Both the position numbers and the translations under genes were made by a program. Positions 29,573 through 37,943 of a stretch of 64,000 bases of DNA are shown in pieces. The DNA is taken from assembly GCF_002975275.1 (NCBI RefSeq), contig NZ_PCOQ01000001.1:744001-808000 (forward strand), read 5' to 3'. The notes under the pieces were generated by a model. It ran no database searches and was not told the origin of the DNA. It worked only from the letters and a program-made list of their open reading frames with translations. The DNA is from Achromobacter sp. MYb9 (lineage in GTDB: Bacteria; Pseudomonadota; Gammaproteobacteria; Burkholderiales; Burkholderiaceae_B). The first letter of the stretch is position 1. Each line of letters starts with the position of its first letter.

Positions 29573-31276
29573 ATGGATGCTCCGAAGATCTCCCCGATCG
29601 CCACTGCCGTCACGCCCGTTCCGGACTCCCGCGGCCTGAACCTCTTCAACGCCGATCCCTATGCCGCCGCCCTCAGCCAGCGCTACCTGCCGCCCCCGCT
29701 GCACGCGCACTTGCTGCCGCACCTGCAACGGCTGGGTGGACTGGCCGGCGGCATCATGGACGAGTTGGCTTCCACGGCGGACAAGCATCCCCCCACCCTG
29801 TCCGTGCGCAGCCGCGCCGGCACCGACGAATCCCGCGTCGACAAGCACCCCGCCTATGTCGAGCTGGAACGCCTGGCCTACAGTGAATTCGGCCTGGCGG
29901 CGCTTTCGCACCGCGGCGGCGTGCTGGGCTGGCCGGAACCGATGCCGGCCGCCGCCAAATACGCGCTAAGCCACCTGTTCGTGCAGGCGGAATTCGGCCT
30001 GTGCTGCCCGGTCAGCATGACGGACTCGCTGGCGCGCACGCTGCGCAAGTTCGGCGACCCGGCGCTGGTCGAACGCGTGCTGCCCCAGGTGACCTCCCAG
30101 GATTTCGACACATTGCGCCAAGGCGCCATGTTCATGACCGAACAGGGCGCGGGTTCGGACGTCAGCGCCACCGAGGTCACGGCCGAGGCGCAAGACGACG
30201 GTACCTGGCGTATCCACGGCGACAAATGGTTTTGCTCGAACCCCGACGCAGGATTCGCGATGGTGCTGGCCCGCAGCGAACCGCAGCCGGGCCTGAAGGG
30301 CGTATCGCTGTTCCTGCTGCCACGCGATCTGGCCGACGGCAGCCACAACCACTACCGCATCCTGCGCTTGAAGGACAAGCTGGGAACCCGCTCGATGGCC
30401 AGCGGCGAAATCCGCCTGGAAGGGGCCGTGGCCTGGCTGGTGGGCGAACGCGGCCGCGGCTTCAAGCACATGGCCGACATGATCAACAACTCGCGCCTGT
30501 CCAACGGCATGCGCGCGGCCGGCCTGATGCGCCGCGCGGTCACCGAGGCCGTCTACGTGTCGCAACACCGCCGCGCCTTCGGCAAACGCCTGATCGACAT
30601 GCCGCTGATGCAACGCCAGCTGGTCAAGATGACGGTATGGGCCGAACAGGCCCGCAGCGTCATGTTCCAGACGGCCCGGGCGCTGGCCGACGCCGACCAG
30701 GGCGCGGCCGATCCCGCGCTGGCCCGCATCCTGACGCCGCTGATCAAGTTCCGCGCCTGCCGCGACGCGCGCAAGGTAACCGGCGACGCGATGGAAGTGC
30801 GCGGCGGCTGCGGCTACATCGAGGAATGGACCGAACCGCGCCTGGTGCGCGACGCACACCTGGGTTCCATCTGGGAAGGCACCAGCAACATCGTCGCGCT
30901 GGACGTGCTGCGCGCCATCAAGAAAGAGCAGTCCCTGCCCGCGCTGCGCGCCCATGTCGACCGCCTGCTGGCCGAGGGCGCGCCTTGCCCGCCCGCGCTG
31001 GCCGAACGCCAGGCCCAGGCGCTGGACAAGACCTTCGCGCTGGCCGAACACGCCGCGCAAGGCGACCACGCCGAACTCGCCCGCCAGGCCGCATCGCTGC
31101 TGTACCACGCGGTATCGATGGCCGCGCTGCGCTGGGAAGCCACGGGCGCCGGCCTGGAAAGCCGCGCGCAGCTGGCCGACCAGGTGCTGTTGCATCGCCT
31201 GGCGCCGCACGCCCCCTACGCCATTCCCCCCAACGAAAGCGCGGCCTGCCAGGCCATTCTGCAATACGCGCTGTAA
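29573..31276 (+). CDS. Acyl-CoA dehydrogenase, AidB-like
   Basis: A 567-residue flavoenzyme close in plan to E. coli AidB: long N-terminal part (GLNLFNADPY, then RRxGTDESRVDKHPAYVELE-like region), FAD and substrate loops (CCPVSMTDSLARTLRKF, FMTEQGAGSDVSATEV, GDKWFCSNPDAGFAMVLAR), and Glu435 in GSIWEGTSNI. AidB proper binds alkylated DNA and has weak isovaleryl-CoA dehydrogenase activity. The neighbours here, a Bug receptor and a CoA transferase, point to a catabolic role on an acyl-CoA instead. Start at 29573 after GCAGGATG; the frame opens slightly earlier. Confidence 0.84.
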   Translation: MDAPKISPIATAVTPVPDSRGLNLFNADPYAAALSQRYLPPPLHAHLLPHLQRLGGLAGGIMDELASTADKHPPTLSVRSRAGTDESRVDKHPAYVELERLAYSEFGLAALSHRGGVLGWPEPMPAAAKYALSHLFVQAEFGLCCPVSMTDSLARTLRKFGDPALVERVLPQVTSQDFDTLRQGAMFMTEQGAGSDVSATEVTAEAQDDGTWRIHGDKWFCSNPDAGFAMVLARSEPQPGLKGVSLFLLPRDLADGSHNHYRILRLKDKLGTRSMASGEIRLEGAVAWLVGERGRGFKHMADMINNSRLSNGMRAAGLMRRAVTEAVYVSQHRRAFGKRLIDMPLMQRQLVKMTVWAEQARSVMFQTARALADADQGAADPALARILTPLIKFRACRDARKVTGDAMEVRGGCGYIEEWTEPRLVRDAHLGSIWEGTSNIVALDVLRAIKKEQSLPALRAHVDRLLAEGAPCPPALAERQAQALDKTFALAEHAAQGDHAELARQAASLLYHAVSMAALRWEATGAGLESRAQLADQVLLHRLAPHAPYAIPPNESAACQAILQYAL

Positions 31277-31322
31277 ACCGACGCCGGCGGCACAGCCGGC
31301 GCGTCCCCCAGGAGACACCACC

Positions 31323-32306
31323 ATGAAACGCCTTCTTGCCCCCCTGATGCTGGCGGCGGCCGCCGCCGCGGCTCCGTCCGCTCCCGCCTTGGCCGCGGAC
31401 GCCTTCCCCTCGGCCCGCCCGATCACGCTGATCGTGCCCTTCCCCCCTGGCGGCCCCACCGACGCCATGGCACGCCGGCTGGCCGAGAAACTCCGCGAGC
31501 CCCTGAAGCAAAACGTCATCGTTGAAAACCGCAGCGGCGCGGGCGGCAACATCGGATCCGAATACGTGGCCTCGGCCAAGCCCGACGGCTACACGCTGTT
31601 GTTCGGCACGTCCGGCCCGCTGGCCATCAATGTCAGTCTGTACAAAAGGCAGGGCTACAACCCCGAAACCAGCTTCGCGCCCATCATCCGCCTGGGCCAC
31701 CTGCCCAACATCCTGGTCGTGAACCCGTCGGTGCCCGCCACCAACGCGCAAGAACTCATCGCCTACGCCAAGAAGAATCCGGACAAGCTCAGCTACGCTT
31801 CGTCCGGCAACGGCGCGTCGTCGCATCTGGCGGGCATTCTGTTCAACAAGATGGCCGGCACCCAGATCATGCACATTCCCTACAAGGGAACCGGGCCGGC
31901 GCTGAACGACCTGCTGGGCGGGCAGGTGTCGATGTCGTTCACCGACATCCTGACCGCGCTGCCCTACATCAAGGCCGGCAAACTGCGCGCCATCGGCCTG
32001 GCCAGCGCGCAGCGCTCCGAGGCCCTGCCCGACCTGCCCACCTTGTCCGAGCAGGGGCTCCAAGGGTATGACGTCAGCGTCTTCTTCGGCATCGTCGCCC
32101 CCAAGGACACGCCGGCAGACGTGGTGAACACGCTGAACCAGGCATTCAAGACCGCGCTGTCCGACCCCACCATCAAGCAGACCCTGCGTTCGCAGGGCAT
32201 CGTCGAAGCGCAGGATCAGACGCCGCAAGGCCTGGCCGCCTTCATCACCACCGAAGTCCCCAAGTGGCGCGAGCTCATCACCAGCGCCAACGTTTCCATC
32301 GACTGA
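31323..32306 (+). CDS. Bug-family tripartite tricarboxylate transporter substrate-binding protein
   Basis: A 327-residue periplasmic receptor with a Sec signal peptide (LLAPLMLAAAAAAAPSAPALAADA, cleavage after ALA). It has the Bug core RPITLIVPFPPGGPTDAMAR, the phosphate-like loop VENRSGAGGNIGSEYVASAKPDGYTLL and GNGASSHLAGILFN. Such proteins bind carboxylates for TctAB-type transport or for sensing. No tctA/tctB genes are near. Start preceded by CAGGAGACACC. It lies 46 bases after the acyl-CoA dehydrogenase gene and 12 before the CoA transferase gene, so it probably captures the acid that the pair degrades. Confidence 0.9.
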   Translation: MKRLLAPLMLAAAAAAAPSAPALAADAFPSARPITLIVPFPPGGPTDAMARRLAEKLREPLKQNVIVENRSGAGGNIGSEYVASAKPDGYTLLFGTSGPLAINVSLYKRQGYNPETSFAPIIRLGHLPNILVVNPSVPATNAQELIAYAKKNPDKLSYASSGNGASSHLAGILFNKMAGTQIMHIPYKGTGPALNDLLGGQVSMSFTDILTALPYIKAGKLRAIGLASAQRSEALPDLPTLSEQGLQGYDVSVFFGIVAPKDTPADVVNTLNQAFKTALSDPTIKQTLRSQGIVEAQDQTPQGLAAFITTEVPKWRELITSANVSID

Positions 32307-32318
32307 AGCTGACACGCC

Positions 32319-33446
32319 ATGGCTCCCACCCTACCCAATGCCGGCGCGCTTGCCGGATGCAAAGTGATCGACCTGTCCCGCGTGCTGGGCGGTCCCTATT
32401 GCACGCAGATCCTGGCCGACCACGGCGCCGACGTGCTGAAGATCGAACCGCCTGGCGGCGATGAAACCCGAGGCTGGGGCCCGCCCTTCCTGGGCGACAC
32501 GGCGTCGTACTTCATCGGCGTCAATCGCAACAAGGACGGCATGACGCTGGACCTGTCGCAAGCCGCCGGCCAGGAGCTGCTGCGCCACCTGCTGGCCGAC
32601 GCCGACGTGCTGGTCGAAAACTTCAAGCCCGGCACGCTGGAGAAGTGGGGCCTGGGTTTCGAGTCCCTTAGCCAGGCCTTCCCCAAGCTGATCCATTGCC
32701 GTGTCAGCGGCTTCGGATCGGATGGCCCGTTGGGCGGATTGCCCGGTTACGACGCCTGCGCGCAGGCCATGTGCGGCCTGATGAGCGTGAACGGCGACGC
32801 GGACGGCGACGCTACCCGCGTCGGCCTGCCGGTAGTGGACATGGTGACCGGCCTGAACGCCGCCGTGGCCATTCTGCTGGCGCTGAATGAACGGGGCCGC
32901 AGCGGCCTGGGCCAGTTCCTGGACATCACGCTGTACGACTGCGCACTGTCGCTGCTGCATCCGCATGCGGCCAATTACTTCTACAGCGGCAAGGTGCCAA
33001 CGCGCAGCGGCAACGCGCACCCGAACATCGCCCCCTACGAAACGCTGCCCACCGCCAGCGGCCCGATCTTCCTGGCCGTGGGCAACAACCGGCAATTCGC
33101 GCTTCTGGCGCAGGTGTTGAACGCGCCTGCCCTGGCGACAGATCCGCGCTACGCCGCCAACGCCGACCGCCTGCAGCATCGCCAGGCATTGCGCGACGAC
33201 CTGTCCGCCTTGCTGGCGGAACAGGACGCGGCCGCGCTGGCCGACCGCCTGCTGCGCGCCGGCGTGCCGGCGGCAGCGGTGCAAACGGTGGACCAGGCGC
33301 TGGCGCACCCGCACACGCGCCATCGGGGCATGGTGCTGGAACACGGCGACTACCAGGGCGTCGGGTCTCCGATCAAACTGTCACGCACGCCCGCCACGCT
33401 GCGCAAGCTGCCGCCGTCGCTCGCCCCCCAAACCGACACCCCGTAA
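32319..33446 (+). CDS. CaiB/BaiF family (class III) CoA transferase
   Basis: A 375-residue class III CoA transferase: VIDLSRVLGGPYCTQILADHGADVLKIEPPGGD at the start, NRNKDGMTLDLSQAAGQ, and Asp174 in RVGLPVVDMVTGLNAA, at the position of the catalytic aspartate. It moves CoA between acids, probably activating the substrate taken up by the Bug receptor before dehydrogenation. Third gene of the operon after the acyl-CoA dehydrogenase and Bug genes. The substrate is unknown. Confidence 0.87.
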   Translation: MAPTLPNAGALAGCKVIDLSRVLGGPYCTQILADHGADVLKIEPPGGDETRGWGPPFLGDTASYFIGVNRNKDGMTLDLSQAAGQELLRHLLADADVLVENFKPGTLEKWGLGFESLSQAFPKLIHCRVSGFGSDGPLGGLPGYDACAQAMCGLMSVNGDADGDATRVGLPVVDMVTGLNAAVAILLALNERGRSGLGQFLDITLYDCALSLLHPHAANYFYSGKVPTRSGNAHPNIAPYETLPTASGPIFLAVGNNRQFALLAQVLNAPALATDPRYAANADRLQHRQALRDDLSALLAEQDAAALADRLLRAGVPAAAVQTVDQALAHPHTRHRGMVLEHGDYQGVGSPIKLSRTPATLRKLPPSLAPQTDTP

Positions 33447-33493
33447 GGAGTACCTTCCGCGATACTCAAAGAATGCCAACAACTAAGACATTT

Positions 33494-33512
33494 CGTTGCA
33501 ACGATGTTGCAT
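33494..33512. promoter_or_regulatory. Palindromic element upstream of the APC permease gene
   Basis: CGTTGCAACG is a perfect ten-base palindrome, followed directly by ATGTTGCAT, giving two TTGCA repeats six bases apart. It is the only notable structure in the 156-base gap before the permease and may be an operator. Confidence 0.25.
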
Positions 33513-33602
33513 CGAAAGGTCGCATAGGGCCGTAGACTTTTCGAATCGCCTAGCGTTGCCGGGCAGCGCCTCCCCCAAATTCAAAGAAAGAGGAGAAGGA
33601 CC

Positions 33603-35003
33603 ATGGCCACGAAAGAAACGAACGAAACGAAAGACCACGCCCCGCTTAAGCGGGTGATGGGCCCCAAACTGTTGTTGCTGTTCATCGTCGGCGACATCCT
33701 GGGCACAGGCGTCTATGCGCTGACCGGACAGGTGGCCGCCGAAGTCGGCGGCGCGGCCTGGCTGCCTTTCCTGGTGGCGTTCGCGGTGGCCTTGCTGACC
33801 GCGCTGTCCTATCTGGAACTCGTTACCAAGTATCCCAAGGCCGCCGGCGCGGCGCTGTATGTGCACAAGGCGTTCGGCGTGCACTTCCTGACCTTCATCG
33901 TGTGCTTCACGGTCATGTGTTCAGGCCTGACGTCCGCCGCCACGGCGTCGCAGGCCTTCGCCGCCAATCTGTTCGCCGCCTTCGGCATCAAGGCGGACAA
34001 GGCCTGGATCACCTCCGGCGCGCTGGGCTTCATGCTGCTGGTGATGCTGGTGAACCTGCGCGGCGCGGCCGAAAGCGTCAAGGCCAACGTGGTGCTGACC
34101 TTGATCGAACTGTCGGGCCTGCTGATGGTGATCCTGCTGGGCTTCTACGCCATCGCGGGCGGCCAGGCCGACTTCTCGCGCGTAATCGCGTTCGACACGC
34201 CGGAAGACAAGAGCGTATTCCTGGCGGTGACCTCCGCCACGGCGTTGGCCTTCTTCGCAATGGTCGGTTTCGAAGATTCCGTCAACATGGCCGAAGAGAC
34301 CCACGAACCCAGCCGCATCTTCCCCAAGGTGATGCTGACCGGCCTGGGCGTCACCGCCGTGATCTACGTGCTGGTGTCCATTTGCGCCGTGGCGCTGGTG
34401 CCCGTGGGCGAACTGGCCAAGAGTTCGACGCCGCTGGTGTTGGTGGTCAAGCGCGCCGCCCCCGGCCTGCCCGTGGAATACATCATGCCCGTCATCTCGA
34501 TGTTCGCCGTGGCGAACTCGGCGCTGATCAACATGATGATGGCCAGCCGGCTGCTCTACGGCATGTCGCGCCAAGGCGTGTTGCCGGCCTTCCTGGCGCA
34601 CGTGCACCGCAAGAACCAGACGCCGTGGACCGCGATCCTGTTCACGACGGCGCTGGCGCTGGCGTTGATCGTGCTGGTGGCGTTGGCGGATTCCCAGGCC
34701 ATCCGCGCGCTGGGCGGCACCACCGCGTTGCTGCTGCTGGGCGTGTTCGCGTTCGTCAACGTCGCGGTGCTGGTGCTGCGCCGCGACATCGTCAAGCACG
34801 AACACTTCCGCATCAACCGGATCATCCCGTGGCTGGGCGCGGCGGCCTGCCTGTTCCTGGTCACGCCGCTCACGGGGCGCGACGTCATCCAGTATCAGGT
34901 GGCGGGCTGGCTGCTGCTGCTGGGCGTGGTGATGTGGGGCGTGACGTACCTGGCGCACCGCAAGGAAGCACGCATGGAACTGGACCCTTCCAGACTGGAG
35001 TAG
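33603..35003 (+). CDS. APC-superfamily amino acid permease
   Basis: A 466-residue inner membrane transporter with twelve predicted helices. The first helix carries the APC substrate motif (LLFIVGDILGTGVYALTGQVA), and the central GFEDSVNMAEETHEPSRIFPK loop is typical of the CAT/YfnA-like branch. It imports an amino acid, likely cationic or neutral, by proton symport. AGAGGAGAAGG lies before the ATG, so it should be well translated. It stands alone; the downstream convergent gene encodes gamma-glutamyltransferase, which also feeds amino acid supply. Confidence 0.86.
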   Translation: MATKETNETKDHAPLKRVMGPKLLLLFIVGDILGTGVYALTGQVAAEVGGAAWLPFLVAFAVALLTALSYLELVTKYPKAAGAALYVHKAFGVHFLTFIVCFTVMCSGLTSAATASQAFAANLFAAFGIKADKAWITSGALGFMLLVMLVNLRGAAESVKANVVLTLIELSGLLMVILLGFYAIAGGQADFSRVIAFDTPEDKSVFLAVTSATALAFFAMVGFEDSVNMAEETHEPSRIFPKVMLTGLGVTAVIYVLVSICAVALVPVGELAKSSTPLVLVVKRAAPGLPVEYIMPVISMFAVANSALINMMMASRLLYGMSRQGVLPAFLAHVHRKNQTPWTAILFTTALALALIVLVALADSQAIRALGGTTALLLLGVFAFVNVAVLVLRRDIVKHEHFRINRIIPWLGAAACLFLVTPLTGRDVIQYQVAGWLLLLGVVMWGVTYLAHRKEARMELDPSRLE

Positions 35004-35017
35004 CCGGCAAAGGCGGC

Positions 35018-35032
35018 GGCCGGCTTCCGGCC
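35018..35032. other. GC-only hairpin between convergent permease and ggt genes
   Basis: GGCCGG-CTT-CCGGCC forms a six-base-pair stem ending at the ggt stop. There is no T tract, so terminator function is uncertain. Confidence 0.3.
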
Positions 35033-36802
35033 TCAGCCCCCCGCGGCCAGCCCTTCGCGCCGCGGGTCCGCTCCGCCTTGCAAGCCGCCCGCGTCGATGA
35101 CGATGCCGTGGATGCCACTGGGAAATTCGGTGATGCGCACCGGGTGCCCCATCCGCTCCAGGGCAGGCGCCAGCGCTTCCAGCGCGGTGCCTTTTTCCAG
35201 CTCGGTTTCCTTGTTGCGGCTGCCCATGTTGGGCAAGGCGATGGCCGCCTGGATATCCAACCCCCAATCCAGCACGCCCACGATTGTCTTGGCCACGTAA
35301 TTGATGATCGCGCTGCCGCCCGGCGAGCCCACGAGCATGACGGGCTTGCCGTCGCGCAGCACGATGATCGGCGCCATCGCGCTGCGGGGACGTTTACCCG
35401 GTTCGATGCGATTGGCCACCAGACGGCCCTCGGGATCCTTGAACGACGACGAAAAATCCGTCATTTCATTGTTCAGCAAGAAGCCTCGCACGAAGATCTT
35501 GCTGCCGAACTCGCTTTCGATCGTGGTCGTCATGGACAAGGCGTTGCCTTGCGCGTCCACCGCCACCAGGTGGCTGGTGGAGGGCAGCTCCAGCGCGTTG
35601 TCCTGGCCCAGCGACAACAGCTTTCCTTCCGGATCGCCCGGCAGCGCCACCTTCATGCTGCGGTCCGGCTGAATCAATGCGCCACGCGCGCGCAGATAAG
35701 CGGGGTCCAGCATGGCGCGCACCGGCACCCGCACGAAATCCGGGTCCGCCACATAGAAGTCGCGATCGGCGAATGCCAGGCGGCCAGCCTCCGAAAAGTA
35801 ATGCACGGCCTGTAGCGAGCCCGGCGCGTAACTTGCCATCGGAAACTGTTCCAGCTCGCCCAGCATCTGCAGGACGGCGATGGGACCGCTGCTGGGCGGC
35901 GCCATGCCGCATAGCTGGTAGCCCCGATACGCGCCACACACCGGCTCGCGCGTCCTGGCGCGGTAATTCGCCAGGTCCGCCAGATTCAGGTCGCCGGGCG
36001 TGGCGTGCCCTTGCACCGCGGCCACGATATCGCGGGCGATGTCGCCCTGGTAGAACGCGTCGGCGCCTTGCCCCGCCACGGCGCGCAGCGTGTTGGCGAA
36101 ATCGGGGTTCTTCAGCACATGGCCCACCGGCCAGGGCGTGCCATCCGGGGCGTAGAAATAGGCGGCGGCGGCTGCCTGCCTGGGCAAGGCCTTGTTGCCC
36201 GCCAGCAGCGTATGCAGGCGCGGCGATACGGCGAACCCCGTTTCAGCCAGCCGGATCGCGGGCTGGAACAGGTCGGCCCAGGGCAGCGCGCCCGCGTCCC
36301 GGTGCGCAAGCTCCAGGCCGCGCAGCAGGCCCGGCACGCCGACCGACATGCCGTTGTTGACGGCTTGCGCGAAGGGCAACGGTTTGCCCTCGGCATCCAG
36401 GAAGCGGTCCGGGCGTGCGGCCGCGGGCGCCGTCTCGCGGCTGTCGAAGGTCTGGATGCGGCCCGTCTTGGCGGAATACAACACCATGAATGCCCCGCCG
36501 CCGATACCGGAAGACTGCGGTTCCACCAGGTTCAGCACCAGTTGGGTCGCGATGGCGGCGTCCACCACGCTGCCGCCCCGGCGCAGCATCTCGTCACCGG
36601 CTTGCGTCGCCAGCGGATTGGCCGAAACCATCATGTAGCGCGACGCGCGCACCAGTTCGCGCGCTTGCGCGCCGCTGGCGGCTTCGGGATTGCGGTCTTC
36701 GGCCGCCGGCGGCGTGCGGGCCCAGGCGGCGGGCATGCCGGCTAAAGGCGCCGCCAGGGCGGCGGCAAGCAGGAGGGCGGCGGCGTGGCGGCAGGCGCGC
36801 AT
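35033..36802 (-). CDS. ggt: Gamma-glutamyltransferase precursor
   Basis: A 589-residue N-terminal nucleophile hydrolase precursor with a signal peptide (ALLLAAALAAPLAGMPAAWA). The autocleavage and catalytic residue is Thr409 in LPSTSHLVAVD, which starts the small subunit. MVSANPLATQAGDEMLRRGGSVVDAAIA, ESEFGSKI, RPRSAMAPIIVLRDGKP and GSPGGSAIINYVAK are family motifs. It cleaves glutathione and other gamma-glutamyl compounds in the periplasm. Start at 36802 with GGAG ten bases upstream; an earlier ATG adds nine residues before the signal. It is divergent from a LysR gene. Confidence 0.92.
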   Translation of the reverse strand: MRACRHAAALLLAAALAAPLAGMPAAWARTPPAAEDRNPEAASGAQARELVRASRYMMVSANPLATQAGDEMLRRGGSVVDAAIATQLVLNLVEPQSSGIGGGAFMVLYSAKTGRIQTFDSRETAPAAARPDRFLDAEGKPLPFAQAVNNGMSVGVPGLLRGLELAHRDAGALPWADLFQPAIRLAETGFAVSPRLHTLLAGNKALPRQAAAAAYFYAPDGTPWPVGHVLKNPDFANTLRAVAGQGADAFYQGDIARDIVAAVQGHATPGDLNLADLANYRARTREPVCGAYRGYQLCGMAPPSSGPIAVLQMLGELEQFPMASYAPGSLQAVHYFSEAGRLAFADRDFYVADPDFVRVPVRAMLDPAYLRARGALIQPDRSMKVALPGDPEGKLLSLGQDNALELPSTSHLVAVDAQGNALSMTTTIESEFGSKIFVRGFLLNNEMTDFSSSFKDPEGRLVANRIEPGKRPRSAMAPIIVLRDGKPVMLVGSPGGSAIINYVAKTIVGVLDWGLDIQAAIALPNMGSRNKETELEKGTALEALAPALERMGHPVRITEFPSGIHGIVIDAGGLQGGADPRREGLAAGG

Positions 36803-36821
36803 GATCGGGCTCCGGGATAGC

Positions 36822-36835
36822 GCCGGCATGCCGGC
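36822..36835. other. Perfect palindrome in the ggt / LysR divergent gap
   Basis: GCCGGCATGCCGGC lies about 20 bases upstream of the ggt start and could form a hairpin in the ggt leader or serve as an operator. GC-rich sequence raises the chance of coincidence. Confidence 0.3.
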
Positions 36836-36947
36836 AGGCGTCCATCATAGTCAAGGCACCCGCCGCTGTCGCGCCGGCCGCCCCGGGATGCCCGCTTGCG
36901 CCTTCCGACATAGAATCGCGGTTCCGGTCCCTTATCCCCATCGTGCC

Positions 36948-37853
36948 ATGCGCCTGCGCCATATCGAGATTTTCGAAGCGATCCGTCGTACCGGGTCCCT
37001 GACCGAGGCTGCCGCCGCGCTGCATATCTCGCAACCCGCCGCCAGCAAGCTGCTGGCGCACGCCGAAGCCCAACTGGGTTTCAAGCTGTTCGAACGCGTG
37101 AAGGGCCGGCTGGTCGCCACGCGCGAAGCCGACATCCTGACGCCTGAAGTCGCGCGGCTGAATCAAGACTTGAACAGCGTGCGCCGGTTGGCCGCCAGCC
37201 TGCGGGACCGGCCCAACGGCCACTTGCGCCTGGGCTGCGCGCCCGCGCTGGGCCTGGGGCTGTTGCCCCGCGTCGTGCGCGACAGCCGCGACGCGCAGCC
37301 TGGCATCACCTTCGATATCCACACCCATCACAGTGCCGAACTGGTGCAGGGCCTGTTGACGCGCGAGCTGGACCTTGCCGTCACCTTCGACACCAATGAC
37401 TACCCCGGCCTTACGCGTATGGGCCTGGGCCATACCGAACTGGTGCACCTGAGCCGCACGCCCGCTTCCGGCCCGATGCGCCTGCCGGAGTTGGCCACCC
37501 CGTCAGGCGGCACGCTGATCGTGCTGGACGCCAGCGACGCCTCCGGCGCGCTGCTGCAGATGGCGCTGGACGCGCAAGGCCTGGATCCGCAGGTCGCTAT
37601 CCAGGTGCAGACGCATTACGTGGCCTGCGCGCTGGTCGATGCCGGTTGCGGGGACGCCATCGTCGACGCCATCACCGCGCAGGCCATGCTGCGGCCGGGC
37701 ATGCATCTGCGCCGCCTGGAACCGGCGCTGCGCGTGCCGATCAGCATCATGGTGCGCAACCAGGACCCCTTGTCTTCCCTGCACCGCGACCTGATCGAAC
37801 GCCTGCGCGCTGCCTGCGCCGAGCGCATCGCCACACTGGACGCGGCCTGCTAA
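36948..37853 (+). CDS. LysR family transcriptional regulator
   Basis: A 301-residue LysR protein (MRLRHIEIFEAIRRTGSLTEAAAALHISQPAASKLLAHAE) with a helix-turn-helix at about 3-60 and an effector domain starting HLRLGCAPALGLGLLP. The ATG at 36948 gives the usual LysR N-terminus; a TAGAAT hexamer about 36 bases upstream may be its -10. Divergent from ggt, so it may control it, but a LysR target in trans is equally possible. A strong terminator follows. Confidence 0.85.
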   Translation: MRLRHIEIFEAIRRTGSLTEAAAALHISQPAASKLLAHAEAQLGFKLFERVKGRLVATREADILTPEVARLNQDLNSVRRLAASLRDRPNGHLRLGCAPALGLGLLPRVVRDSRDAQPGITFDIHTHHSAELVQGLLTRELDLAVTFDTNDYPGLTRMGLGHTELVHLSRTPASGPMRLPELATPSGGTLIVLDASDASGALLQMALDAQGLDPQVAIQVQTHYVACALVDAGCGDAIVDAITAQAMLRPGMHLRRLEPALRVPISIMVRNQDPLSSLHRDLIERLRAACAERIATLDAAC

Positions 37854-37872
37854 ACGGGCCTTGCGCCAAAAG

Positions 37873-37900
37873 AAAACGGACGCTCGAAGGCGTCCGTTTT
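37873..37900. terminator. Bidirectional intrinsic terminator
   Basis: An 11-base-pair stem (AAAACGGACGC / GCGTCCGTTTT) with a six-base loop lies between the convergent LysR and Bug genes, with a T run in each direction. Confidence 0.85.
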
Positions 37901-37943
37901 GCCGTGCAAGCCGGGGCAGGCCTGGGCCGCCCCCCGCGCAACA

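Noticed and set aside
30954-32306. 450-codon frame ending in the Bug receptor
   Set aside because: The first 123 codons overlap the acyl-CoA dehydrogenase gene out of frame; the receptor starts at 31323 with a good ribosome site and signal peptide.
33902-35815. 637-codon frame over the permease and ggt genes
   Set aside because: Frame-shifted shadow of the permease on the same strand; composition is Arg/Gly/Ala-rich without motif.
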